Source of the DNA: an uncultured Candidatus Saccharibacteria bacterium
GTDB lineage: Bacteria; Patescibacteriota; Saccharimonadia; Saccharimonadales; Saccharimonadaceae
NCBI GenBank assembly: GCA_945916045.1
Contig: CAMEGH010000029.1
Location: 1 to 7,016, forward strand
Length of the DNA: 7,016 nt
Direction: 5' to 3'
Below, one piece after another: positions 1 to 5,676 of the stretch (position 1 is its first letter; each line of letters starts with the position of its first letter). Both the position numbers and the translations under genes were made by a program. Below the pieces are notes generated by a model, which saw only the letters and a list, made by a program, of their open reading frames with translations, did not search any database and was not told the DNA's origin.

Positions 1-372
1 GCACAGGCACAAGCAGCGGCTGCCGCACAAGCTCAGGCGCAGTATGTTGAGCAGCCAGTGTACGTTGAACAGGCACAATACCAGGCTCCTGCTCCACAGC
101 CAGCCGCAGCGCCAGTTGCCGCAGACGGTAGTGTATGGGACACAATCGCACAGTGCGAAAGTGGCGGAAACTGGGCAATTAACACCGGTAACGGCTACAG
201 CGGTGGGTTGCAATTTGCGCCAGGCACATGGAGTGGCCACGGCGGTGGTGAATATGCTGCGTCAGCTGCAGGTGCAACCCGTGAACAACAAATCGCTGTT
301 GCAGAACGCGTGCTTGCGAGCCAAGGTTGGGGTGCATGGCCTAGCTGTTCATCACAAGCTGGCTTGCGATAA
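1..372 (+). CDS. Rpf-type transglycosylase, C-terminal part (5' end outside window)
   Basis: This frame is open from base 1 and ends at TAA 370-372, so the visible 123 codons are the C-terminus of a longer protein; the GTG at 58 is just an internal Val. The first ~43 residues are Ala/Gln/Pro-rich linker containing two YVEQ units. The rest (codons from about 127) matches the resuscitation-promoting factor core: WDTIAQCESGGNW, then NTGNGYSGGLQF, REQQIAVAERVLASQGWGAW and PSC. In this family the Glu of QCESG (157-159) is the catalytic acid that cleaves the glycan strand of peptidoglycan. The two Cys (154-156 and 346-348) match the disulphide pair of actinobacterial Rpf domains, so the protein is probably exported, but the signal peptide is not visible. 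It is followed by its own terminator. Close resemblance to actinobacterial Rpf suggests acquisition from, or action on, an actinobacterial host (inference). The domain call is firm; the full architecture is unknown. Confidence 0.93.
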   Translation, partial: AQAQAAAAAQAQAQYVEQPVYVEQAQYQAPAPQPAAAPVAADGSVWDTIAQCESGGNWAINTGNGYSGGLQFAPGTWSGHGGGEYAASAAGATREQQIAVAERVLASQGWGAWPSCSSQAGLR

Positions 373-389
373 TTCGCACAAACATCCAC

Positions 390-420
390 AAAAAGTCGCG
401 CGGGTAGGCGCGGCTTTTTC
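390..420 (+). terminator. Intrinsic terminator of the Rpf gene
   Basis: AAAAAGTCGCGC (390-401) pairs with GCGCGGCTTTTT (408-419) around a 6-nt loop, with one G-U pair. It is a GC-rich stem ending in a T run, 18 nt after the Rpf stop. The A run on the other side means it could also work on the minus strand as a backup behind rplK. Confidence 0.85.
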
Positions 421-500
421 TATATCGATATTTTACGCGCGGCATGTTTATGCTCTTCGATTTGCTGTAGTTGCGCTCTTCAATCCGTCAAATTTGCCAC

Positions 501-533
501 AAAAAATACCGCTCTTTCTACAAAGAGCGGTAT
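501..533 (-). terminator. Intrinsic terminator of rplK
   Basis: A perfect 12-bp stem (506-517 with 522-533) with a 4-nt loop sits 15 nt downstream of the rplK stop. Read on the minus strand it is followed by TTTTTT (501-506). It ends the rplK transcript, so rplA is not cotranscribed from here. Confidence 0.9.
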
Positions 534-547
534 GTATGTTGGGGAGA

Positions 548-973
548 TTAGCCTTCTACTTCAACGCCCATCGAGCGTGCCGTACCGGCGATAATCTTGA
601 TGCGACCTTCTTCGTCAATCGCGTTGAGGTGTTCTTTTTTCATCTCTGCGATTTCTGCAAGTTGTGCACGAGTGATTTTGCCAACTTTTTCTGAGTGTGG
701 CTTACCACTTCCCTTTTTGATGCCAATCTTTTCGCGGATTGCATCGTCAACTGGCTGCCCAAGACATTTCCAGTCAAATGAGCGGTCGTCGTAAATCTTC
801 ATGTGAACGATCACGTCTTTGCCCATCATATCCTTTGTCGCTTCGTTGAACGGGTTGATGAAATCCATCATGTTCAAACCGCGCTGACCAAGGGTTGAAC
901 CAACTGGAGGACCTGCGGTCGCACGTCCAGCTGGAATTCGTAGCTTTAGGCTACCTGCAACTTTTTTTGCCAT
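548..973 (-). CDS. rplK: 50S ribosomal protein L11
   Basis: This is the 141-aa L11, full family length, part of the GTPase-associated centre of the large subunit, where it binds 23S rRNA with L10 and stimulates factor-dependent GTP hydrolysis. The N-terminal domain shows KVAGSLKLRIPAG, the PPVG proline pair (residues 22-23, the hinge region known for thiostrepton contacts), LGQRGLNMM, and YDDRSF at 61-66. The C-terminal RNA-binding domain shows GSGKPHSEKVGKITRAQL (88-105) and the signature IAGTARSMGVEVEG (128-141). The ATG at 973 has an AAGGA Shine-Dalgarno site 12 nt upstream, slightly far. Normally rplK follows nusG directly and precedes rplA. Here a gene on the other strand lies between nusG and rplK, and a terminator plus the Rpf gene replace rplA. 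It therefore needs its own promoter, which is visible. Confidence 0.98.
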   Translation of the reverse strand: MAKKVAGSLKLRIPAGRATAGPPVGSTLGQRGLNMMDFINPFNEATKDMMGKDVIVHMKIYDDRSFDWKCLGQPVDDAIREKIGIKKGSGKPHSEKVGKITRAQLAEIAEMKKEHLNAIDEEGRIKIIAGTARSMGVEVEG

Positions 974-985
974 AGTAAATTATAT

Positions 986-991
986 TCCTTC
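986..991 (-). promoter_or_regulatory. Shine-Dalgarno site of rplK
   Basis: GAAGGA on the minus strand, 12 nt before the ATG at 973. The spacing is longer than the usual 5-9 nt, but no nearer purine run exists. Confidence 0.65.
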
Positions 992-996
992 TTTTT

Positions 997-1014
997 ACTC
1001 TGTTATACCAGAGT
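997..1014 (-). promoter_or_regulatory. Hairpin in the rplK leader
   Basis: On the minus strand ACTCTG (1014-1009) pairs with CAGAGT (1002-997) around a 6-nt loop, about 7 nt after the predicted transcription start. It could stabilise the mRNA 5' end or be a regulatory element. Its loop side also contains TGGTATAAC, a possible second extended -10. The inverted repeat is directly visible; its function is unknown. Confidence 0.45.
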
Positions 1015-1028
1015 GCGTAACAGTAGGT

Positions 1029-1057
1029 ATTATACTAAAAATAGAATGTATATGCAA
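1029..1057 (-). promoter_or_regulatory. Promoter of rplK
   Basis: On the minus strand TTGCAT (-35, 1057-1052) and a perfect TATAAT (-10, 1034-1029) are separated by exactly 17 nt. Predicted start is near 1022, giving a leader of about 49 nt. This independent promoter is expected because nusG is not cotranscribed. Confidence 0.75.
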
Positions 1058-1071
1058 ACGTAAGCGCAAGT

Positions 1072-1080
1072 TGCTATACT
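1072..1080 (+). promoter_or_regulatory. Extended -10 promoter of the membrane protein gene, probably leaderless
   Basis: TGCTATACT is an extended -10 (TGn plus TATACT). The ATG at 1088 begins 8 nt after the last base of the box, where transcription would normally start, so the mRNA is probably leaderless. No clear -35 is seen. There is no good Shine-Dalgarno, only a weak GGA at 1081-1083. Confidence 0.6.
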
Positions 1081-1087
1081 GGATATA

Positions 1088-1648
1088 ATGACGAAGAAAA
1101 AATCTGCCAAAACGCCGCGAAATTGGTGGCTGATTGCCACAAATTACGCGGGAGGGCTGGGCTACTATGCGCTGCTGTTTGGTGTGGCGATTTTGCTGGT
1201 GCTGTTTGCGATGAGTATTTCGCAATTTGTGATTGTAGAAGGCACGGTGGTTGAGCCAACGCTTAGCGAAAACGCAGCGCCTGTGCCTGAGAAAACTGGC
1301 GGCAGCGTATGGCTCACGCTGGCGAGTTTGCCGTTTATTGCATTAGTGATTGTGATGGTCGCGGTGCTTCCCTACGGGCTTGGCAAATACACGCAGCGCG
1401 TCGCAAAATGGGTGGTCAAAAATTCCCCGCTCGACGAAACAGTTGGTTCGCTTTTGAAAGTAAAGCTAATTGCCACGGCACTGTTGGTGCTGCTCGCAAC
1501 TATCGGCGTATTTGGGTTTTACCGCGACGCTCAGTACAATGTGCCGAGCTATATTATTTATGCGTCGGGCGTATTGGCGGCCGCGTTCTTTTTGGCGCAA
1601 TTTGCGTTGGCGAGTTACCGCAAATTTGCGTATCGCGATATTTTTTAA
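1088..1648 (+). CDS. Unrecognised four-helix membrane protein
   Basis: I do not recognise this 186-aa protein. The N-terminus is basic (MTKKKSAKTPRNWW), followed by hydrophobic helices at about 22-45, 75-97, 124-144 and 155-177. A loop of about 28 residues (46-73) is acidic and proline-containing (VEGTVVEPTLSENAAPVPE), and the region between helices 2 and 3 is basic. By the positive-inside rule both termini and the 98-123 loop are cytoplasmic, and the Pro/Glu loop faces outside. There is no catalytic motif. The start is ATG 1088, directly behind an extended -10 box. The gene lies on the strand opposite to secE, nusG and rplK, separating nusG from rplK, and shares a terminator with nusG. Family-typical hydrophobic periodicity and the flanking signals show it is real. 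A small lineage-specific envelope protein is the best description. Confidence 0.85.
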   Translation: MTKKKSAKTPRNWWLIATNYAGGLGYYALLFGVAILLVLFAMSISQFVIVEGTVVEPTLSENAAPVPEKTGGSVWLTLASLPFIALVIVMVAVLPYGLGKYTQRVAKWVVKNSPLDETVGSLLKVKLIATALLVLLATIGVFGFYRDAQYNVPSYIIYASGVLAAAFFLAQFALASYRKFAYRDIF

Positions 1649-1672
1649 GCGCACTATTTTTTTGCGGCATAC

Positions 1673-1707
1673 AAAAATCACCCCGCGCATTTTGCAGGGT
1701 GATTTTT
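1673..1707. terminator. Bidirectional terminator between the membrane protein gene and nusG
   Basis: AAAAATCACCC (1673-1683) pairs perfectly with GGGTGATTTTT (1697-1707). The A run on one arm and T run on the other give a U tract in both directions. It sits between two convergent genes (stops at 1648 and 1728), so it can end both transcripts. Confidence 0.88.
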
Positions 1708-1727
1708 AATTTGGGAATGTGCAGTAG

Positions 1728-2273
1728 CTACACTTTGTTTACTTGCAATGCGTCAAGCTCAACCGGCGTATCGCGGCCAAACATGCTCACCATCACCTTT
1801 ACTTTGCCCTTGATTTCGTCAATTTCCGAAACGGTGCCATCAAAACCTTTGAATGGCCCATCGATGATCGAGATCACTTCGCCTTCGCTCAAATCGATGT
1901 GGTGTTTTGGCTCTTCCACGCCCATGCGCTTCTTGATTTTTTTGATTTCTGCATCAGAAACAGGCGTCGGTTCGGTGCCGCTGCCCACAAAGCCGGTTAC
2001 GCCCGGAGTGTTGCGCACAATGTACCAGGTTTCTTCGGTCAGCTTCATTTCTACGAGCGCGTAACCCTGGAAGATTTTGCGGTCTGCCACTTTGCGTTGG
2101 CCGTTTTTAATTTCGATTTGCTTTTCTTTTGGAACAAGCACGTCAAAAATTTTATCTGCCATGTCTACCGCGTTAATACGCTGGCGAATGCTATCTGCTA
2201 CTTTATCTTCGTAGCCGCTGTACGTGTGAATTGCGTACCATTGTCGGGTTGAATCGTATCGTTTTCGTGCCAT
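1728..2273 (-). CDS. nusG: Transcription termination/antitermination factor NusG
   Basis: This 181-aa protein has the full NusG layout. The NGN domain (about 10-115) begins with RQWYAIHTYSGYEDKV and includes FQGYALVEM (68-76) and WYIVRNTPGVTGFVG (83-97); it contacts the RNA polymerase clamp. A linker leads to the KOW domain, with GEVISIIDGPFKGFDGTVSE at 131-150 and the ending FGRDTPVELDALQV (165-178). In bacteria the KOW domain binds Rho or ribosomal protein S10, coupling transcription to translation. The ATG at 2273 has AAGGAG 4 nt upstream, and that site overlaps the secE stop codon, so translation of the two genes is probably coupled. The gap to secE is 9 nt. No insertion domain is present. 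Identity is certain. Confidence 0.98.
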   Translation of the reverse strand: MARKRYDSTRQWYAIHTYSGYEDKVADSIRQRINAVDMADKIFDVLVPKEKQIEIKNGQRKVADRKIFQGYALVEMKLTEETWYIVRNTPGVTGFVGSGTEPTPVSDAEIKKIKKRMGVEEPKHHIDLSEGEVISIIDGPFKGFDGTVSEIDEIKGKVKVMVSMFGRDTPVELDALQVNKV

Positions 2274-2277
2274 ATTA

Positions 2278-2283
2278 CTCCTT
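2278..2283 (-). promoter_or_regulatory. Shine-Dalgarno site of nusG, overlapping the secE stop
   Basis: AAGGAG on the minus strand, 4 nt before the ATG at 2273. Its first A is the last base of the secE TAA (2285-2283), which fits translational coupling from secE to nusG. Confidence 0.85.
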
Positions 2284-2753
2284 TATTGAACCACTAGATC
2301 GAATAGATATTGAAAAACTGCGTCTACCAAGAGCACCAGCACTACGAAGAATGCGGTGAAAAGGAGCACGGCGAGCGTAAGGCTCCAGGTTGCTTTGCGG
2401 TTTGGCCAGCGAACTTGCTTAAGTTCGTACCATGCGCCCTTAAAGTAGCCCATTTTTTTCTGGTTGTCGGCCACGGCGTTTGAGGCGCGCTTGGCTTTTT
2501 TCGCAGATTTTTTGGCTGCTTTCTTTTCTTCTTTGCTTGGCGCTGCTACCAGAGTTGCCGCCGCTGGAGCAGTTTTGGCTGCCTTTTTTGCGGGCGCTTT
2601 TTTGGCCGCTACCGGGGTAGTTGCGTCAACCGCTTTGGTTTTGGCGGTTACTTTTGTGTTGGCTGATTTTTTCTTTTTTGCAGCCGAAGTGTCGCTCGAA
2701 CTTACAACGCGAGTTCGGGCGGTAGCTGTCTTTTTCTTCTTGCCTTCTGCCAC
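2283..2753 (-). CDS. secE: Preprotein translocase subunit SecE with a long Lys/Ala-rich N-terminal tail
   Basis: SecE clamps SecY in the Sec translocon. The conserved part is residues 101-156: YFKGAWYELKQVRWPN with the ELKQVRWP motif (110-117), then one transmembrane helix (about 124-146). Bacterial single-helix SecE is often only 60-70 aa. Here 100 residues of low-complexity Lys/Ala/Thr precede it (for example AAKKAPAKKAAK, 49-60), resembling histone H1 tails; this tail should be cytoplasmic. The start chosen is GTG at 2753, because GGGAG lies 8 nt upstream. An in-frame TTG at 2798 falls on the predicted transcription start and has no Shine-Dalgarno. Long charged SecE extensions also occur in some Actinobacteria. 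nusG follows after 9 nt in the same operon. Identity is certain; start is likely. Confidence 0.95.
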   Translation of the reverse strand: MAEGKKKKTATARTRVVSSSDTSAAKKKKSANTKVTAKTKAVDATTPVAAKKAPAKKAAKTAPAAATLVAAPSKEEKKAAKKSAKKAKRASNAVADNQKKMGYFKGAWYELKQVRWPNRKATWSLTLAVLLFTAFFVVLVLLVDAVFQYLFDLVVQ

Positions 2754-2761
2754 TAAGATTT

Positions 2762-2766
2762 CTCCC
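2762..2766 (-). promoter_or_regulatory. Shine-Dalgarno site that sets the secE GTG start
   Basis: GGGAG on the minus strand, 8 nt before GTG 2753-2751. It supports the shorter 156-aa SecE over an upstream TTG start. Confidence 0.75.
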
Positions 2767-2775
2767 AAATTAAAT

Positions 2776-2793
2776 AGTCTGCTTCTGCAGACT
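2776..2793 (-). promoter_or_regulatory. Hairpin in the secE-nusG leader
   Basis: AGTCTGC and GCAGACT form a perfect 7-bp stem with a 4-nt loop, starting a few nt after the predicted transcript start near 2797. Placement matches the hairpin in the rplK leader. It may protect the 5' end or have a regulatory role; neither is shown. Confidence 0.5.
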
Positions 2794-2803
2794 GTCAACT
2801 ACA

Positions 2804-2832
2804 AGTATACGGCAGCCACCTCTGGTTGTCAA
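2804..2832 (-). promoter_or_regulatory. Promoter of the secE-nusG operon
   Basis: A consensus TTGACA -35 (2832-2827) and TATACT -10 (2809-2804) on the minus strand are separated by exactly 17 nt. Predicted start is near 2797, giving a leader of about 44 nt. This is the strongest promoter in the window by match to consensus. Its -35 lies 4 nt from the extended -10 of the divergent glycosyltransferase gene. Confidence 0.88.
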
Positions 2833-2836
2833 GCTG

Positions 2837-2845
2837 TGCTACAAT
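2837..2845 (+). promoter_or_regulatory. Extended -10 promoter of the glycosyltransferase gene, probably leaderless
   Basis: TGCTACAAT is an extended -10 (TGn plus TACAAT). The ATG at 2852 begins 7 nt after the box, at the expected transcription start, and no Shine-Dalgarno is present. No good -35 is visible at the right distance. Confidence 0.6.
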
Positions 2846-2851
2846 AAGCTT

Positions 2852-3973
2852 ATGATTTTATGGGCAATTGCAGCGGCAAATGGTGCCTCGTTATTAGTGA
2901 CGAGCGTGGTGCTGTATCGGCTATCTTCGTCGATTCGGCGGTTTCACAAACGCAAAATGCTTAGCCCAGCTGGCATGCTGTATGATTTGCCAAGCGTTAC
3001 CGTGTGTATTCCGGCGCGCAACGAACGTCATGTTATGACGCGCTGCTTAGAAAATGTGCTCGCCAGCAAATACCCCAAAATGGAAGTGCTCGTGTGCGAC
3101 GATAGTTCGATGGACGGCACGTCAAATTTGATTCGCTCGTTTGCGCGCGACGGCGTACGATTTGTGGAAGGTTCGGAACTAAAAGACGATTGGCTCGGCA
3201 AAAACAACGCGCTGGAAGATTTGCTGCAGCACGCCAACGGCACGTATGTGGTTTTTATGGACGTCGATACGGTAATTCAGCCCGACACGATTGGCCAATT
3301 GGTAGCGTACGCACATGGTGCGCAGCTTGGCATGATTTCGGTTTTGCCACTGCGTGATCACGTGCTGCGCGCCAGTGTTTTTTTGGCGCCGCTACGGTAT
3401 TTTTGGCGGTTAATTTGCCATTCGCCGGGCCGCCCAATTGCCGCCAGTAGTTTGTGGATGGTCAATCGCAAACGCTTAAAAAGTGAGCTTGGCGGATTTG
3501 TGCCTTTTAAGGCCGACCCTGAACCAGAAGTGAGCGTAGCCGAGCATTTTATGAAAGCGCACGCCTACCGATTTTTGATTAGTTTTGACACGCTTGGCGT
3601 GGCGTACGAAAAAAAGCTTTCGTCGCAAATTGAAACGAGTATTCGGCTGCGATTTCCGTTTTTTAGCTGGTCGTATGTGCGTACGGCGGGCTGGACGCTG
3701 TTGCTTTTGCTGGTGCTACTTGCGCCAATGGCGGCGTTTTTTAGCGGTGTGCCGGCATTAGCAGCGCTGGGGTTGTTGGTTGTGGCGGCATGTTACGCAT
3801 GTTACGCGGCGTATTTAAGCGTTGTTTGGAAGCGCGGCGCAGCGTTTGGCGCACTTCTCTACCCGGTTATTTTGGCGATGGATATTTGGCTCACCATCGA
3901 AAGTGCCACAAAATATGCGCTGCGTACCGTCACCTGGAAAGGGCGTAATATTTCAAAATTACCGCACAAATAA
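2852..3973 (+). CDS. Membrane-anchored family 2 glycosyltransferase
   Basis: This 373-aa protein has a GT-A fold catalytic domain between membrane helices. An N-terminal helix (about 2-23) is followed by VTVCIPARNE (49-58), CDDSSMDGT (82-90, nucleotide-sugar binding), DWLGKNNAL (113-121), and the metal-binding DXD as DVDT (137-140). The acceptor/catalytic-base region is probably EPEVSVAEHF (224-233), with a basic IRLRF (264-268). Three C-terminal helices (about 281-300, 302-324, 330-350) precede a WKGR box (362-365). This layout resembles the CrtQ/HpnB-like GT2 enzymes, which transfer sugar to a lipid or isoprenoid acceptor at the inner membrane face; the actual acceptor is unknown. The start is ATG 2852, 7 nt after an extended -10. 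It diverges from secE with overlapping promoters and stands alone, with no other glycan genes nearby. Fold is sure; substrate is not. Confidence 0.93.
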   Translation: MILWAIAAANGASLLVTSVVLYRLSSSIRRFHKRKMLSPAGMLYDLPSVTVCIPARNERHVMTRCLENVLASKYPKMEVLVCDDSSMDGTSNLIRSFARDGVRFVEGSELKDDWLGKNNALEDLLQHANGTYVVFMDVDTVIQPDTIGQLVAYAHGAQLGMISVLPLRDHVLRASVFLAPLRYFWRLICHSPGRPIAASSLWMVNRKRLKSELGGFVPFKADPEPEVSVAEHFMKAHAYRFLISFDTLGVAYEKKLSSQIETSIRLRFPFFSWSYVRTAGWTLLLLLVLLAPMAAFFSGVPALAALGLLVVAACYACYAAYLSVVWKRGAAFGALLYPVILAMDIWLTIESATKYALRTVTWKGRNISKLPHK

Positions 3974-3984
3974 TACGCGGTAAT
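3958..3984 (-). terminator. Possible weak terminator of the histidine kinase gene
   Basis: ATTACCGC (3958-3965) pairs with GCGGTAAT (3977-3984), an 8-bp stem with an 11-nt loop that contains the glycosyltransferase stop codon. On the minus strand it runs into a short T stretch. The loop is large and the T run short, so this is tentative. Confidence 0.4.
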
Positions 3985-4008
3985 GTTAAGTTTTTGCGTG
4001 ATTTTGCA

Positions 4009-4032
4009 CCTTCAAACGAAGGCTTATTTTTT
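4009..4032 (+). terminator. Probable terminator of the glycosyltransferase gene
   Basis: CCTTC (4009-4013) and GAAGG (4018-4022) form a short stem with an AAAC loop, followed by CTTA and TTTTTT (4027-4032). The T run lies inside the 3' end of the convergent histidine kinase gene. The stem is only 5 bp, so efficiency may be modest. Confidence 0.5.
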
Positions 4033-5667
4033 GTCTATCAATGGCAACGTAATGCTAAATTCCGACCCGTGGTTTAGCCGGCTTTTAAGCTGAATGCTTG
4101 TGTCGATTTTGCGCGCCAATTTGTTGGCAACGTACAGCCCCAGCCCCGTGCCACCACTTTCGCGCGTGCGGTAATCTTCGCTGCGGTAAAACTTTTCAAA
4201 AATCTTTTTTTGGTCGGTTTTGCTAATACCAATGCCGGTATCAAGCACCGCAAGTTGCACGCCTTCGTCCGTTTTTTTGGCGCGCAACGTTACCGAACCT
4301 TCTTTGGTGTATTTAATGGCGTTGGTCACAAAATTCTGAATCAGCTCTGTTAAATACAGCCGGCTGGTGTGCACCGATCCAATTTGCGGCTGCACATCAA
4401 GGTTGAACGACAGGCCAATTTCGGTAGCTTGCTGGGAATATTCGGCATACAAACTGTCGCACAAATCGTTAATATCGATATCTTCAGGCGTGTCGGCCAC
4501 GCCACGTTCGGCGCGCGAAAGTGTGCTCAAATCATTGACCATTTTTGCCAAAAACACAATTTGCGTGTGCGCAGCTTTTAGCGCCGGCTGAATTCGCTCG
4601 GTGGTGGCGAGGTCTTTGTCGTAGAGCGTTTTCACGTTATCGAGCGTCCCTTCGGCGATCGTAAGCGGCGTGCGCAGCTCGTGGCTGACTACGCTAATAA
4701 ATTCGTCGCGCTCTTCGTCGAGGTTTTTTTGCTTAGTAATATCGCGAAGTAGCACCAAAAAGCCTTTATCAACACCCAATTTGGCGGCTTTTTCGCTGTT
4801 GCCGGCATGAATTGGCGTGATTGTCACCTCAAGGCGAATTGCTTCATCATCGTAGTGATAAAATAGATCGTCACGCATAGTATAGTGCTGATTTCGCTTC
4901 ATTGAATCGAAGAGATTAACGCTTTTACCCTTGTCGTTTTCGACCGTTAATACTTCTTCGATATGGCGGCCGTTGAGCGTATCATTAGTGTCGAGAATAT
5001 TGAGGGTAGCGGCATTGTACGTGCGGATAATGCCCTTGCTGTCAATACTTAGCACGCCTTGGCTAAGGTTATTCATAAGTGTTGCAATACGGTAACGCTC
5101 GGTTTCGGCCTGTTCGCGGCTATGTTCGAGTACTTCTTGGCGCACGCTTTGTACTTTAATGATAATAATTAACACTGCCGCCAAAAACACCATCGCGCCA
5201 GTAAACAAGAAGGTGCTTGAAACGCTGTCAATATCGAGCGCAACCGTGCGATACACGTCAATGGCTGAGGCGGCGGCCATCAAAAGTGCACTAATTGTTA
5301 GGCCGCGCATACCTAAAATGCGGTACGAATCAAACAGCATTAGTACAAAACAGGCAGTCAGCGGCGAATTTAGCCCTGACGTTCCTAAAATCAGCAAAAT
5401 CGCCAAAATCTGCAAGCCATACGTGCGCACATAGCGCATAGCATTTTGCTTGACCGGCGCGAGTGTGTTGTAAATGGTTAAAATCGCCACCGGTATAATG
5501 AGCGACAAGAAAAACGTGTCGCCTGCGTATTTTGCCTGCGAAATGGTGCCAAAATACACCAAAAAGCCTTGGTGAATCAAAAACAGCGGAAAGAAAAGGT
5601 TTGCAATGCGCATCCACTTCTCGGTGCGCGCGGCTCGCTCCTTTGGACTATCTTTTGACCTACCCAT
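4024..5667 (-). CDS. Membrane sensor histidine kinase with PAS domain
   Basis: With the ATG at 5667 the protein is 547 aa; a TTG at 5688 would add seven residues. About six hydrophobic helices fill residues 23-173. A charged helical linker (about 175-193) then leads to a PAS domain (about 194-309; MNNLSQGVLSIDSKGIIRTY). The HisKA helix contains FISVVSHELRTPLT with the phosphoacceptor His at 329. The catalytic domain has the N box (QNFVTNAIKY, Asn 449), G1 (DTGIGI, 476-481), F box (FEKFYR) and G2 (GGTGLGLYV, 505-513), so all catalytic elements are intact. It should autophosphorylate and pass phosphate to a response regulator, but none is in the window. The sensor part has short loops, so a signal in or near the membrane is plausible (inference). 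It follows the peptidase gene by 33 nt but has a promoter of its own; its 3' end converges on the glycosyltransferase gene. Confidence 0.93.
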   Translation of the reverse strand: MGRSKDSPKERAARTEKWMRIANLFFPLFLIHQGFLVYFGTISQAKYAGDTFFLSLIIPVAILTIYNTLAPVKQNAMRYVRTYGLQILAILLILGTSGLNSPLTACFVLMLFDSYRILGMRGLTISALLMAAASAIDVYRTVALDIDSVSSTFLFTGAMVFLAAVLIIIIKVQSVRQEVLEHSREQAETERYRIATLMNNLSQGVLSIDSKGIIRTYNAATLNILDTNDTLNGRHIEEVLTVENDKGKSVNLFDSMKRNQHYTMRDDLFYHYDDEAIRLEVTITPIHAGNSEKAAKLGVDKGFLVLLRDITKQKNLDEERDEFISVVSHELRTPLTIAEGTLDNVKTLYDKDLATTERIQPALKAAHTQIVFLAKMVNDLSTLSRAERGVADTPEDIDINDLCDSLYAEYSQQATEIGLSFNLDVQPQIGSVHTSRLYLTELIQNFVTNAIKYTKEGSVTLRAKKTDEGVQLAVLDTGIGISKTDQKKIFEKFYRSEDYRTRESGGTGLGLYVANKLARKIDTSIQLKSRLNHGSEFSITLPLIDKK

Positions 5668-5676
5668 GTTAGCCCC

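Noticed and set aside
421..500. Possible small gene or RNA between the Rpf and rplK terminators
   Set aside because: Only a very short ATG frame (444-470) exists, with no ribosome site, promoter or stable fold that I can support.
44..694. 216-codon plus-strand open frame across the Rpf gene 3' end and the rplK 3' end
   Set aside because: It is out of frame with the Rpf domain, runs through two terminators and antisense to rplK, and shows no recognisable domain.
1309..2064. 251-codon plus-strand open frame
   Set aside because: It overlaps the membrane protein in another frame, crosses a strong terminator and then runs antisense to nusG.
2754..2798. Longer SecE starting at TTG 2798
   Set aside because: The TTG coincides with the predicted transcription start and the extra 15 codons cover the leader hairpin and Shine-Dalgarno of the GTG start.
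2464..2847. Ala/Phe-rich plus-strand open frame
   Set aside because: It is the complement of the Lys/Ala-rich secE tail, whose codons read as hydrophobic residues on the other strand.
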